64,000 bases of DNA from Paulinella micropora (GCA_019918135.1 WBZZ01002578.1:130001-194000); one strand, 5' to 3'; positions 32,553-47,330 are shown, counted from the first letter of the stretch. Program-made: numbers and translations. The notes: generated from the letters alone by a model not told the origin.

Positions 32553-33788
32553 AAATAATGCTATTAATATTACTGAGGACGTTCAAGTTCTAATTTTAAA
32601 ATCAGATTTTGATTTAGCCAGCGAAAATTTCCCTGGTTTTGCGGACGCTTGCTTCGAAATCTGACCGTAGAATATAATTTGAACGGAGTGATATTGAATC
32701 AGTTGGAGAAGATTCAGCTGAAAGTTGCATCACTGGCTGTGCCGTTTTGGTTTCGCTTTTCATACTTTACATCTTAGAAGCTGTCATAACACCTATTCTT
32801 ATCATATACCTATTCATATCATATAGTATCATATTAATGTCATTTCTAAGTCACACAGTCAAAATTGAAAAAACGTCTCGATGCAGAATAAATTATCCCT
32901 AATGGATTATTCGATGCTCTTTTTCTTGTTAAGTACTTGTTCATTGTTCCTTGCACTATTTGTGCAAAGCAACTATATGGAATTTTCGTGGTCCTTTTGA
33001 ACCCCAACGCTGCTTATACCAAGTTGCTCACAACGATTTGCTCATATTACTTCAAAGTTCTGCTTCCTTTGAGTTGGTAGCCCAAGGATAGCGGTCAGTC
33101 CGCAAACTCTGCATACTAGTATCACGAGTCATATAATTAATGAAGCTCTTTCTACTGCAGACCGCACGTTGGTTATAATTACTAGTTAGGAGCTCCAGGT
33201 CACAGTAGTAGTATGTAAATTGTCATCATAAGTCAAACACACGGTCGCAAACGGGACCGCATGAGCCGGCCGGGCCAAGGACGTGTCTGGCCTGACTGAA
33301 CACTTATAAAGATTTCCCGCCCGGCCCATAACTTCACCAAAAAGACTGAACTTGCGGCGTGACGGTCACGTCCACTCAACATATTAATATTATACAATAA
33401 CATAATTTTTTTTTCTAAGTTTCTTTCTGAGCAGCCGCCGGGTGACTCAAGTGTTCCTAGCGACATATTAATATTAAATGACTCAAGTGTCAAGTACTGA
33501 GTAAAAAATGAATCGCCTCATTAATAAGTTTTTGGTCACAAATATTCAAGTTTGACAAAAACGAAAAACTAAGTCACCCACGGTACTAATAACATTTCGC
33601 TAAACTTACGTCATTTTTGCGGACGCATCATATAGTATTGATAGGCACTTATTCCTACTAAGTGAGTATTTTATTAAACTTGACAGCTCAGTGACTGCGT
33701 AAAACTGACTCTGAGCCGTTAATTATTCAATTTGAAAAATTCAAATTTCCAACCGGATAGCAGTTGAAATCATGGCAAATTCCAGATC

Positions 33789-33854
33789 AAGTAGATATAG
33801 ATACAGATTGAGATATAGATATAGATATATGTATAGATAGATAGATAGATAGAT

Positions 33855-33886
<32 letters not shown>

Positions 33887-33940
33887 GTAGGTAGGTAGAC
33901 AGATATCCCTCTCCTCCTTCTCCTTCTCCTCCTCCTCCTC

Positions 33941-33974
<34 letters not shown>

Positions 33975-34003
33975 TCCTCCTGCTCTTCCTCCTCCTCGTC
34001 CTC

Positions 34004-34082
<79 letters not shown>

Positions 34083-34323
34083 GTCTCGAAACTCCATCTG
34101 CTTACTGGGCCCTCTGTAATGGAGGTGGGAGCTCGTTCTGCAAGGGGCGCTTATGGAACGAGCCCTGGCCCCGCCTGGTACTAGGGAGCTTTGGTATCGC
34201 CTGTATCAGTCCCTTCCGTGCAAACATCACGGCTTAGCTGGGCATCGGGTCAATACTTTATTCACAGACTTCCTTGGTTGACGAAATCAGAAGCTCCTTT
34301 TTTCTGACATTAGTCGATATCTC

Positions 34324-34405
<82 letters not shown>

Positions 34406-34646
34406 ATATCTATCATTTTACTTAATTGCTTTCATTCTATCTAACTCTTTATAACTGAACTTTCGAAAAGCAGGTAAATGAATGAAGACAAACAACAAAC
34501 AAATAACGAAATAAGTAAATGAAGAAAAAGCAAATACAAAGTTAAGGAATGTAATTACTTGCAAAGCAATACACACATCATCGATCAACAATAAATATAT
34601 TAAATTACTAAACAAATTCAAAAATAAATTACTTAAATAAATAAAT

Positions 34647-34695
<49 letters not shown>

Positions 34696-34764
34696 GATAG
34701 ATAAGATAGATAAGATAGATAAGATGGATAAGATAGATAGATAACAGGTAGGTAGGTAGGTAGG

Positions 34765-34809
<45 letters not shown>

Positions 34810-35124
34810 GAGATATCGACTAATGTCAGAAAAAAGGAGCTTCTGATTTCGTCAACCAAGGAAGTCTGTGGGCAAATTATTAACCCGATGCCCAGCTAAG
34901 CCGTGATATTTGCACGGAAGGGACTAATACAGGCGATACCAGAAGAGCTCTCTCGACAGCATGTCTCTGCGAGAGCTCAAACCTCCCTAGTACCAGGCGG
35001 GGCCAGGGCTCGTTCCATAAGCGCCCCTTGCAGAACGAGCTCCCAACTCCGATACAGAGGACCCAGTAAGCAGATGGAGTTTCGAGTCTGTGACATCGAC
35101 AGTCTAGCATAAACCGACAGAAGC

Positions 35125-35170
<46 letters not shown>
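33789..35170. repeat. GATA/CTAT complex with inverted Y pair (unit 3)
   Basis: Same layout, practically identical to unit 2. Forward Y is 34082-34321 and reverse Y is 34812-35120. Confidence 0.85.
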
Positions 35171-35171
<1 letters not shown>

Positions 35172-35834
35172 ATGAATAATATATACAAAATAATATGAAT
35201 GAAAATTAAATCATAGAAAATCATGAATAAACATATGGATATGAATGAATAAATCACTTATTAAATAAATCAAATAAATGGAATAGAAATAATGATAAAT
35301 AATGTAAATAAGGAAGCACATCTATCATATAATAATAAAAATGTTTACTGTTTGCTTATTTGTTTATGTACGTGCTTCGGACCAGACTATGCAATAAAGT
35401 ACAGCAGAAACTCATTATATTAGCCTGGATCTTCAACCTCCCAAAACAGCAAACCAGCTTCATGACGTTGAAAGTTTGCGATAATCTCTGTCAGGTTGCA
35501 ATTGGGCTGGGATGGGTGGGTGGTGGGAGGGAGGAAGAGGGAGAAAATGAGACAAGCAATCAAAAGGAACGAAAAGGGCAGAAAGAAAGGAAGAGAGAAA
35601 AGAAAGAGAAAAGAGAAAATAAGGAGAAAAGAGAAAGGCCAAAAAACGGAAGGAAGCCGATGAAAGGGAGAAAGGAGTGGATGACTAAAGCACACTCGTC
35701 TGCAAACACACTGAAAAGGTAGGAGGTACCGCGCTCAAATTTTTCAAATGCTTCGCCCATGACAGGGCCCGACCTTCTAAGCAAACAACACAGAGGAAGA
35801 GAGGAGAGATAGAGAGAGAGAGAGAGACACACAC

Positions 35835-35869
<35 letters not shown>

Positions 35870-36727
35870 TTCTGATGCTGTCCAGTTCTTGATGTTTGTT
35901 GCTTAGTTCTGGTTTGGCCTTCTTTGTACCCATTACTATTTTTCTGCAGTCATGATTTTCATCCTTGTTGGCATGATTTTTTCATTATATGAATGAAAGT
36001 GTACGATCTGGCTGTCTCTTTCTTTAACTCATGGTCTTTGGGTTTTCTGTAAGCGAGTAGGACGAAACAATCACAAAAACGTTCGCTTGAAAATCTCCCT
36101 CATTAGGTAGACTGCTCCCCCCCCCCCCCAAATTTTTATTTACGTATTTATTTATTTTTGTTCAGCCAAAAAAATTGTAGAAAGAAAGAATAAACAAAAA
36201 GCGATGTATTTTTTGTTTAGCCAAAACAATTTAAGAAAGAAAGAAATAAATAAAAATATATGCATTTTTTATTTTATAAGGTAAGCCGAAGAAATTCAAT
36301 TTTAAAAAATGAAAAAAAATGAAGATAACGAAATACATAAGGATGAGAACCACGGATGAACAACAAAACATATGGGAACTACAACACATACACAGACGAG
36401 CTAGATTCAGCGAGGAGCAAACAAGAGAGTCAAAGGGGAAATAACACAAACAGGCTACCACGAGATCCATAATTACATTGCTCCAGCCCGAATATCAGTG
36501 TGGTTAGAGAGGGCAGCCACACGCGTTGTAAGGCTGAGTATGCAGGAGCATGTGCTTGCAGAAAAGCCTCAGTCGAGGATCGCAGTACCCTGAAGGTAAA
36601 TCCAAAGAAGGACAATCTCTCAGACTCAGCTGTCCAACAAACAAACCAGGGCCAGAAGCGAAACAGAAATAACTTTAAAAAATTAAAATATTTATTTTGC
36701 GTTAAGGGTTTGGTTCGTCGGGCAGAA

Positions 36728-36761
<34 letters not shown>

Positions 36762-36897
36762 GATCAGAAGACAGTTAAGACTTAAGATTCAAGGGGGTGC
36801 TAGTTAGTAAATGGAGCAACAAAAAGAAGTATGTAATTGTGGCAGAAAGGGCAAATTCAGAGATAAAAGTGAAAAAGCAAAAGTGAAGGGAACAAAA

Positions 36898-36950
<53 letters not shown>

Positions 36951-38019
36951 ACAAACAAATAGGAGAAGGACAAGCAAGCAGGCAAGACAGCAAACGAGGA
37001 GAAAGTGACTGAAACGCAGGACACCAAGACAGGCGCGAGAGCCAGGGAGACTCGAGATACCCGGTTCCCATCACCCTCACGCTTTTATGTAGACTCACAA
37101 GGGGAGGTAGCACCGTTCAGCTCAGAGACAGCACAGTGAAGCAGGGACACGTCGCGGGCGAGTGCCCAAACTTTATGGGGAACAATTATCCGGGACGTGC
37201 CACCCATCCAGGCGAGCGATACAGGCCATCCCCTCAACGAGAGCCCACAGCAATACAAAACCAAAACGAGAAGTGGCGAAGAAAGGGCAGGAAAATATGA
37301 GACAGCTAACATAAGGATTAGCAAGCCAAAGAAAGAAAATCGAGAGGAAACAAATAGTTGTGAAGAAAGGAAGGGCAGAAGCAACAAGAGGAGGCAAGTA
37401 GCAAGGACGAAATGCACTCCAGTTAAGAAAAAGAAACAGGAAGAAATATAAAGTGGCGATCAGTGTGGGACTCGAAAAACTCTACCCACTAACAAGGTCC
37501 GCAAAAATTAGCCCGAAGGCCCCCAAAATCATGACGACCCGAAAAAAAAAAAACGAAAAAAGTACTTACGCACGATCGATAATATATGTATATATATATA
37601 CATATACATATATATATATTTGTGCAGAGAGAGAGAGAGAGAGAGAGTGGAAGGGAGAGAAAGAAGAAAGAAAGAGATAGAGATGGAGAGAGATTGAGAG
37701 GACAAGAAGGAAAAAAAAAGATCGATTGATTTTCTTCTCTGCAAAACGTTTCAAGTACTATTTAGAAAAAAAAAAAAACCTATCTGCCCGTGCTGATCTT
37801 GAAAAATAAGCCCTGCGCTTCTGCAAATTGGAGAAATGTTTCCTCGCACAGCACAACCTAGAGCAGTTCGAGCTGGCGAGAACGTGACGCCCCTGACGTC
37901 GAGCGCGCACGCCAGAACGCTCTACTCGCTGAAGGCGCTAATCTTCCTCTGACATGCCCACCCATTCATTCTTACGGGCTGGCCTTGTCGACCTATCAAA
38001 AGAACGGCCACCCGACCCA
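35171..38019. other. Long AT- and GA-rich stretch (unit 3)
   Basis: Equivalent to 22012-24858, nearly identical. An extra A near 35409 and one near 36178 create apparent longer frames (for example from 35360) that the other copies do not have. Confidence 0.5.
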
Positions 38020-38890
38020 GGACCTTAGGCTTGCTATGAATGCAAAGCCTCTTTTCCCACTCTATCTGCTCTTGAAATACATACTGACAACTCATGGACA
38101 AAACAGTGCGGGTCCGGTGCCAAGCGAAAGCAATGAATGATGGTCTTGAGAAGCAACTGTATGATGATGTGTCAAAGGTAGGTGGAATGAGCGCTTCGAT
38201 TGAGCCTCGCTTCTACAACGATGAGAATTGATGGATCGATCTGGCTATCTCCCCTCTGCGAGCATCACCTCTCCTCTACATCTTGACTGATCTTGCCGTC
38301 ACCAACCCTATCGCACCATATGTCGAAGATACGATTCGCGACGTCAATCCTGCCATCGAGAAGGGTGAAACTAAAAAAATCAACAAACACGCGGAAGGAT
38401 GCAAGCAAGCTGGCGCTGAATTCATCCCATTCGTCATGTCTAGCTTCGGAGGCTTCGGAACGCATGCTCAAGTCTTCATGAGAAACGCGGCGAGCAAGCA
38501 GCATTCCATATGCCAACAGTCTACACTACAGAGGCGTATGCACTACGGACTACACTCCAGAGGCGTATGCACTACGGATCAAGGATATCCTTCGCTTTGC
38601 ATTACCAGGCTGGAACTACATCAATTGGATATATCAACTTTGAATTACATCGCTGGAACTACATCAAGTGGATGTATCAACAGAAAAAATCCAACTGTCT
38701 ACATCCACGCAGACTACGTATACCACAGCACAAGAGACGAGCTATCAGGCTCGCCTCTGCCTTCCCTTAAGTACTCCCGTACCGGACTCGCGACGTTCTG
38801 TTGCGTTATTTGCTTTTGAGATTCTGAGCTCTTTGACCGAGACACTTTAATACTGTGAATTATTATTATCATTTCTGTTCAAAAATAGCA
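38020..38890 (+). pseudogene. LINE C-terminal fragment and 3' UTR (unit 3)
   Basis: Duplicate of 11720-12590, with the same breaks. Confidence 0.6.
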
Positions 38891-38933
38891 TTATTATTAT
38901 TATTATTATTATGATTATTATTATTATTATTAT

Positions 38934-39226
38934 GGATACCGTGATAGCCCAGTGGTCAAGTTCTACCATCTGGGCCCTGTCGCCAGTTCGATTCCCGTCG
39001 GTGCCACCAGTAGTTTCATTGAACATACCGGTCTATTTCTGGACCAGTATTTTCATTGAACATACCGGCCCGTCTGGAAGTGTTGGAACTGCCCTTGCGG
39101 GGGTGTCATTAGAGCTTATCGTCAATTCTTCGTACTCCCCTCACGGGTGAGACGATGGAGGCGCATGTGCAGAAATGCATCAGCCATTGACAGAGAAGCA
39201 CTATTATTATTATTATTATTATTATT
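38934..39226 (+). mobile_element. tRNA-like SINE, full length (unit 3)
   Basis: Duplicate of the SINE at 12634-12930. Confidence 0.75.
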
Positions 39227-40165
39227 TTGTGAAAAAAGAGAGTGAGAGAGAGAGAGCGAGACAGTCACGCATGGCATCCCACAATGCAGCATACTCTCCA
39301 CTACATTCTTCCTCCTATATATCAATGATATAATCAACATCATACAACAAGGAACAGTATACATACGCAGACGAAACAACACTAATAATAACCGCTAAAA
39401 ATACAAAAAACCTACCAGTAAAAACACAAACAGAAAAACAAAATAAATAAATTACTTCCACTCCAACAACCTAGCACCAAACCCAACAAAAACAACATAT
39501 ACAACCTTAATAAAACATAATATCACAATAAAAATAAATAACCATACCCTAGAACAACGCCAGCAGGCAAAACTCCTGGGCATAACACCACAACACAACC
39601 TCCGATATAACCAACAAATCAACAACATAATCCACAAACTCCAGCCCACCATCAACTCCCTCCTGTACGCAAAAAATTCCTTGACATAAAAACGATGAAA
39701 CAACTATACTATACGCACATATACCCACACCTCATACAAAACATCTCCATCTGAGGTCATGACAACAAAAAGAAATACATACAACCGCTCATAAAAATGC
39801 ACGCAAAAAAAAATCAGAATAAACGCAAAAACACACTACCGAGCACACACCAAACCACTACTAAACCAACTCCAACTACTCGACATCACACACATTTATA
39901 CCCTCCGTATATGCATAGAAAACCATCCATTTATATACCCCAACAAGAACCTCAACAGACCACTCCACAACACCTTTACCTCTATCAACAACATCCACTC
40001 ATACAAACTCAACAAAAAAACAGCCTATTTATTAATCACAAAGACCCATACCTAACCAAAATCTTTGCAACAAAATGGAAATCAATCCAAATAACAGACA
40101 TAACATCAATCAAATTATTCAAAAAGGCGTTAATGACATACCTACTACAACACCAACAAACATAA
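39227..40165 (+). pseudogene. Decayed LINE reverse transcriptase fragment (unit 3)
   Basis: Duplicate of 12931-13869. A 122-codon stretch (39797-40165) stays open through the C-terminal part, because of one base fewer in an A-run compared with unit 1. Confidence 0.7.
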
Positions 40166-41129
40166 TAACATATACAAACTCGCCAAAAACAACAACAACA
40201 AAAAAAGAAGAAGAAGAAGAAGAAGAAGAAGAAGAAGAAGGAAGAAAACAAAAAAAAGAAAAAACCAGACCTCCCTCTTGTTTTCTACTTGGAGAAGACA
40301 TCCGACTCAGCCGACGTATAATAAATAATATGGTCATTCACACCTCCACTTATGTACAAAGTATATCCTCATACTAAAAAAATACAAGACCGCATAACTT
40401 ATATAAGAAATAGATCATATACTATACAACCTACATGAACGTAAGTTCAAATATTAATAATATTAATATAGAGCCGTATACGTAGATCGGATTAATATTA
40501 ATATACATACGCCAAGACGCCGAACTTAAAACATAGGTTTCCACCTATGATAAAGGTATAACCTACTAGCTATACTTCACGTGGACGTTCTTTGAGTCCA
40601 ATTGTACAATTGTTCTCTTAGTAAAAGCGAAGAAGAAGAGAAGAAGAAGAGAGAGAGTATATGAAAGAGATAGAGAGAAAGAGAAAGAAAATATTTTTTC
40701 GAGTCAGCCCCCTAAGAATTCAATAATGGCAGGCTAGGCCAAAGTAAACCTGAGAAAAAGAGAAGAAAAAAAAAGGAGAAAAACAGCAAGACGAGAAATT
40801 ACAAAAGGGACACCAACACAAGCACACACAACGGAAGTGCTAACGGAGCTAGACCCAGACAGGGGCAAGCAAAGAGAGTCCAAAAGGAAAGACCACAACA
40901 GAATATAACACGCATCCCAAACGGCTCCAGCCCAAAACCTAGTTAGAACCAGTGTTTTCCTTGAGGAAAAGTTGGCCAAAGTGACACGTCCGGTACCATA
41001 ATACCATTCCGGCTACACACACCCGCTATTACGGAGCTTCTCCTTTCTCCTTTGCTGTTTTCTTGCTTGCTTTCTTCCTGCAGCTTCTCTCCTCATGACA
41101 CAAAACAAGAATAGGAGATCTAACAAGTA

Positions 41130-41233
41130 GTAACAAGATCAAGAACAAGAGAAGAACAAGAACAAGAATTCTTGTTCTTGTTCTTGTTCTTGTTCTTGTT
41201 CTTGATTCTTTGTTCTTGATTGTTTGTTCTTGT

Positions 41234-41235
<2 letters not shown>
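41130..41235. repeat. (TTCTTG)n hairpin microsatellite (unit 3)
   Basis: As at 14763-14868, with fewer TTCTTG units. Confidence 0.85.
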
Positions 41236-41275
<40 letters not shown>

Positions 41276-41543
41276 GTGCTTCTCTGTCCATGGCTGATGC
41301 ATTTCTGCACATGCGCCTCCATCGTCTCACCCGTGAGGGGAGTACGAAGAATTGACGATAGGCTGTAATGACACCCCCGCAAGGGCAGTTCCAACACTTC
41401 CAGACGGACCGGTATGTTCAATGAAAATACTGGTCCAGAAATAGACCGGTATGTTCAATGAAAATACTGGTGGCACCGACGGGAATCGAACTGGCGACAG
41501 GGCCCAGATGGTAGAACTTGACCACTGGGTTATCACGGTGTCC
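41236..41543 (-). mobile_element. SINE, reverse, full length (unit 3)
   Basis: Complete minus-strand copy with head (ending GGTGTCC at 41543), two internal repeats and (TAA)n tail on the left. Variants (GTGAGGGGAG, GGACCGG) show it is not the same copy as the truncated SINE of units 1-2. Confidence 0.85.
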
Positions 41544-42563
<1,020 letters not shown>

Positions 42564-42749
42564 TGAAATAATGAGGGCAAGATTGCACTAAGCCGAGGTT
42601 ATTCCGCAGTCCCAGCAATCATGAGCAGGTTTGATGTGCATAGGTTGGACGATCCTAGACGGAGTTGTTGAATTCGTTGTTGGTAGTCGATGTATCTGTG
42701 TTAAATTGTATATGGCTCGGGGGTTGTAGCCGGGGGGATTAGTGGCTAA

Positions 42750-43270
42750 TCATGGTTGCAAGTGCCATTCCATAGGCGGGTCTTCCCCTCGGGGGGAGTT
42801 GGGGTCTTTTGGATTATACGGGGGATCAATTCTCATGCAGTCTTTGTTCCAGGTCAGTCGAATACAATCTCCTGATGCATTTGCGTGTATACGTATAGAT
42901 TGGTCCATTTTGACTAGCCATTCGTCTGTTCGGGTTGTGGCTTCTACTAGATACACGACGTGACGTGAGGTGTAAGTAAGATATCTGGTTTCCAGGAGAG
43001 GTCGTCTGCTCGCAGCTCGCTGGCTAAAGTTGCTGCTGGGTGTATGCGGCCTTGTCGGCATGTTTCCCCTTGTTCCCCGAGGGGCGTCCATGCGAGGGCG
43101 ATGTCGATGTCAGGTGGGATGGAAGCGGGTTTACCTCCTTCGGCGATGACCAACATATGGTTGGGCTGTTGGGTGTGGTCTAGGTCTTGTTCAAGTGCTA
43201 GGCGTTGTTTTAGGACGTGTCTGGAGCCTCAGGCTGCGTGTCGGTGGTTGATGGCTTGTAGGTATTCCGG
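42750..43270 (-). pseudogene. Unrecognised minus-strand coding-like sequence (unit 3)
   Basis: As at 15329-15846 with the same two overlapping frames (42947-43156 and 42750-43091). Confidence 0.4.
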
Positions 43271-46183
43271 CACTATGGTTTCAAAACAAATCTCGGACAG
43301 GGGTCAAATCTCGTAAACCCCATAGACGGTAAGTCTCGGTAAGGCCCCCAAAATGTAGTTAACTTGGATTTTTGCTCAGATTTCTGAGATAATATTACAA
43401 CCTATGCATTTCATCGCGTTAAACGCAAAAAAATTGCGTTTAAGGCGATTTTGATCTCGGAATCCGCGTTTTCACGGCAGTCGGGCCCCCGATTTTATCT
43501 CGGACGTCAAGTATTTATCCCGATAATATCTTGACAAGGACATAAAATCCCGATGCAAGATTATTTCACGAATCGAGATCAAAATTTCGAATTACAAGTT
43601 TTTATCTTAAAATTCCGGTATAATATGTCGGCGTCAAGTTTAAATCTAGTAAAAATAGATTTTATCTCAAAATTTGAGTTATAATCTCCTAGTCGATATT
43701 TTACCTCTTACGAAGAAATCTTGGATGATAGGTAAAAACTCGAAGACCGGATATAAACTTGGAAATTTAGATAAAATCCCGTAGCACAAGATATTTATCT
43801 TGTTTTACAAGATTTTATCTAGTTTGCCGACATTTAATCTAAACATCCTGCATAAAATCTCAGCTTTCCAGATATAATCTTGAAGTTCGTATTAAAATCG
43901 TATGTATTTATTAAAGTACCGTTAACACGAAGTTCGTTGTACAAAAATTTAAATTGCAATTGACAATTTAATTGTCTGCTCACGTTTGCTTTAATTTATC
44001 AGTCAGATAGTATAGAGGTTTTCAGTCACTGTGATGGTTCACTTCCTCTCTTTTCCTCCGGAAGTAGCAGGCGCGCCGCGCTTGAGAGAGTCGAGCTGGG
44101 CGCAAGTGCAACAGCATCTTAGGCTATCTGATCGATTTATTAGTTTCCACGTAAATTAAGCAACTGATTTTTTTAAAAAATGGAGTGAATGACAGCTGTA
44201 TACGGATTTGAACTCTCATGGCTTTTCGTAAATAAAATACGGGGTTTTCCTTTCCTAAAGTCCACATTGGAAGTATATGCTAAGTGTAGAATAGGTGGCT
44301 CTTTGGGAATATGCCCGTCTGCGAAGGCAAGGTTTCCCAAAAACTGAACTTCATGTGATGTTGGATATGTGAAGCCTTCCTCCAAAGTGGAGCGAGGCTT
44401 GACATGTTCAACAAAATATGAATTAGGCCAACCGTCTACCCTTTTCAAAAAAACATTCTATAGCTACCCAAGTCCCACTCCGTAAACCTGCAGACAAAAC
44501 ATACAATTACTACCTGCGTCAATGTATACATTACAAAGCAAGCAAGCAATAACGTACTATGAAAGATAAAGAACATTAGCCTGTGACCTTCTAGACCTTA
44601 CGCCTGCCTTTTCCTTGCACCGGATCCGGAGCACTTCATTGCTTTCAATTCTCCTTCGAATTCACCTCGCTTTCGAACATGCATATGTACAGTGCACAAA
44701 CAGGACGGAAGCTTTAAGCTCAAGAAATGTAGGGTGCATGCTTGTATACAGCAGTGCTTACCAGAAAGCACTAGTTTGGGCGGTTTTGCACGCTGATCCG
44801 GGATCCTTCTAGTCCTTCGAATTCTTGGCGGCCGAACGTGCCCTCGAGCTCGCACGATACTCTCTAGGCGAACCATGCGCAGTGCATGCACGTGGTGCTT
44901 TTGTCTTGGGCGGTGGAGGTGGTGCTTTTCTCTTGGGCGGCATGGACTCCTTGAGACACCTAACGAACTCTACTTTGACACGTTTGAATACTTGCAGCCA
45001 TTTTCCACCACCACGCCTAACGACAATTAATTACAAAAATGGATTTTTCCTCCGAATCACACATATTTTATCTTGGCAACCAAGATTTTATCTTGGAAAC
45101 CAAGATTGTTATCTTGTACTACAAGTTATATCAGTCTCCAAGATTTAATTCTCAGCAAACCGTGGCACATTTTAACATTGTTGTACAAACGATATATATT
45201 AGTTTCCAAGATTTAATTCTCAATATTCAAGATTTTATCTTGACTCACAAAATTTACTACAGACATCGCGATTTTATGTTGAGTTCAAGATGTTTTTCTC
45301 GGAGTCAGAGATTTTTTTTCTTGGATACGACATATGTGTTTTTTTTTAACGAAATATGGGCAAAATCTCGAAACCGAGATTTTTATAACGTAATACAAGA
45401 TTTTATCTCCGCGCACGAGATTTACTACAAAAGTCGAGTTAATAACCTGAAGTCGTAACTTTTATCTCGAAATCCGAGATTTTTATTTCCAGCACGAGAT
45501 ATATGCATTTTTCAGCAAGATCTCATGCTCCAAGATTTTATCTACGTTTCCGAGATTTTACCTCGTTTAACGAGATTTAATACAAACATCGAGTTTATCC
45601 TGAAAACAAGATTTTTTATCTCGTTTAACGAGATTTTTTATTGGATACGACATATGTTTTTTTTACAGGGAATATGGGCAAAATCTCGAAACCGAGTTTT
45701 TTATAACGTAAAACTAGATTTACCTCTGCGCACGAGATTTACTACAAAAGTCGAGTTAATAATCTGAAGTCGTAATTTTTATCTCGAAGTCCGGGATTTT
45801 TATTCCAGCACGAGATATATGCATTTTTCAGCAAGATCTCATGCTCCGAGATTTTATCTACGTTTCCGGGATTTTACCTCGTTTAACGAGATTTAATACA
45901 AACGTCGAGTTTATAACCTGAAAACAAGATTTTTATCTCGTTTTTTCTCGACCCCGAGATATGTGCATTTATCTCGTTTCCGAGATTTTATCCCATTTCC
46001 GAGACTTTATCTCGTGCTTTAGATAAAATCTTGATAAACGCAATAAAGTCTCAATTTTTGAGATTTTAATCTCAAAATTTGAGAAACTAAATCTCGAAAA
46101 CCGAGATATAGTCTTGGAGTTCGCGACAAAATCTCAAAATCAAGATTTATAAGCCGTCCGAGATTTTTTTTGAAGCCATAGTG
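43271..46183 (+). mobile_element. CACTA element, copy in unit 3/4 junction
   Basis: Same element and insertion site as the other two complete copies, 2,913 bp. One transition changes the left terminal repeat (CACTATGGTTTC), and 11 bp are missing inside the right array near 45940. CGG flanks both ends. Confidence 0.85.
44173..44943 (-). pseudogene. Unrecognised small gene inside the CACTA element (copy 4)
   Basis: Duplicate of 16752-17522. ATG is at 44943, the in-frame TAG after codon 44 is retained (44809-44811), and the 91-residue last piece is identical. Identity between copies reflects recent duplication and is not evidence of selection. Confidence 0.4.
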
Positions 46184-46260
46184 CGGAGGGTGCAGTTTGC
46201 TCATGGAGGTCATATGGGGCTCCGGCCGAGGCCTCCCCGCAGAAACAAACCCCGCTCCTT

Positions 46261-46797
46261 TTGAACTTGAACGAAGACTCCCCCGCACACTCCGAGCCAG
46301 GCTCACGGTGTGACTCGCCTCTTCCCGAACTGCGGGACGATCTCGAGATTTGGGAGGAGGATCCTTCTGCGGTCAGCAGAGCCGCGTCCGCAATCGGAGT
46401 CAACCGGGCACAATCCACCCCGCGGGTCAGCAGCTCGGCCGATTCTCAGCCGGGACTAACCCCGCCGGGTGCTTCAGAAATCGCCGTTACTGACCCTTCC
46501 CACCCATATCCACCGGCGGTTGAGGAAATTGAGCAATTCCACAGAGCTGGGGTGCCTGCGTTGTCGCTCTCACAGCATGCCGAAGCGGTCTCTCCGATTC
46601 CCTTCTCGCTGGACTCTCCAGACCGACAGCCTGGTCTACCGTCGTCGCAATTTGGTTCTGAGGCAAATGCCACAGACGATGAAATTTCCCCTCAACCGGG
46701 ACTTGAGTATGTAGGGCCCAAACATCCAGCTATCGCGCTCTTCATGGATGCTGGTTTGTCTGTGGCGCTCCCTTCCACACCAACTTACAAATTTTAA
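46261..46797 (+). CDS. Pro/Ser-rich QPGL reading frame (copy 4)
   Basis: The same frame, with a different end. At 46787 the sequence departs from copies 1-3 and the frame closes as PTYKF after 178 codons. Substitutions near the end (DAGLSVALP instead of DADLSVELP) show that copy 4 is an older paralogue. Confidence 0.4.
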   Translation: MNLNEDSPAHSEPGSRCDSPLPELRDDLEIWEEDPSAVSRAASAIGVNRAQSTPRVSSSADSQPGLTPPGASEIAVTDPSHPYPPAVEEIEQFHRAGVPALSLSQHAEAVSPIPFSLDSPDRQPGLPSSQFGSEANATDDEISPQPGLEYVGPKHPAIALFMDAGLSVALPSTPTYKF

Positions 46798-47204
46798 ATA
46801 GACAGCTCTGCCCACAGTGATGGTTCTTACGCGGCGGCTTAGAGAAATCGAGTGAAAGCAGTCTTCAGTATATATCAGCACTCTCCTGCTTCATTTCGTG
46901 TTTCACGGATAAAGACACATAGACACGCCCGCATGCACATGGGTCTTGTCCATGTATCACAAGCTTAGTTAACATTGTCACCACGTTTGTTACAATTTTG
47001 TAGTGTGTGTCACCACGGTTGTCACCACTCAACGGAGCGTATTTTCGTGTTGGATTTCCAGCGTATTTTCGTGATGGATTTCCCGGCATTACTATGGCAA
47101 AATCGCCCATTTTGAAACCAGTTTATCTCAGACAGTACTTGAGGTATGAGGATGCAAAGCACAACCTTGGAAAACTCTTTTCCCGAGCTTTCACACGATG
47201 TCTT
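46787..47204 (+). other. 418-bp segment present only in unit 4
   Basis: Copies 1-3 go directly from CACCAACTT to CACCTTGG. The segment ends with CTT like its left border, so a deletion at a CTT microhomology in the ancestor of units 1-3 is the simplest explanation. It contains most of the frame at 47007-47330. Confidence 0.8.
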
Positions 47205-47330
47205 CACCTTGGCCATAGAAATAATGCTATTAATATTACTGAGGACGTTCAAGTTCTAATTTTAAAATCAGATTTTGATTTAGCCAGCGAAAATTTCCCT
47301 GGTTTTGCGGACGCTTGCTTCGAAATCTGA
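47007..47330 (+). CDS. Unrecognised reading frame spanning the copy-4-specific segment
   Basis: An open frame of 107 codons with an ATG at 47094 (MAKSPILKPVYL...) and end ...FADACFEI, stop at 47328-47330. Upstream of the ATG the frame covers a 24-bp tandem repeat (AYFRVGFP then AYFRDGFP) behind an acceptor-like TTCCAG. It crosses position 47204 without interruption, although copies 1-3 only have the part to the right (about 3353-3475, 19378-19500, 32541-32663). A reading frame that is whole only in copy 4 argues that copies 1-3 lost 418 bp. No family recognised. Confidence 0.4.
   Translation: MSPRLSPLNGAYFRVGFPAYFRDGFPGITMAKSPILKPVYLRQYLRYEDAKHNLGKLFSRAFTRCLHLGHRNNAINITEDVQVLILKSDFDLASENFPGFADACFEI

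Noticed and set aside
35360-35722. 120-aa frame unique to unit 3
   Set aside because: It exists only because of one extra A near 35409 that no other unit has; probably a consensus error.
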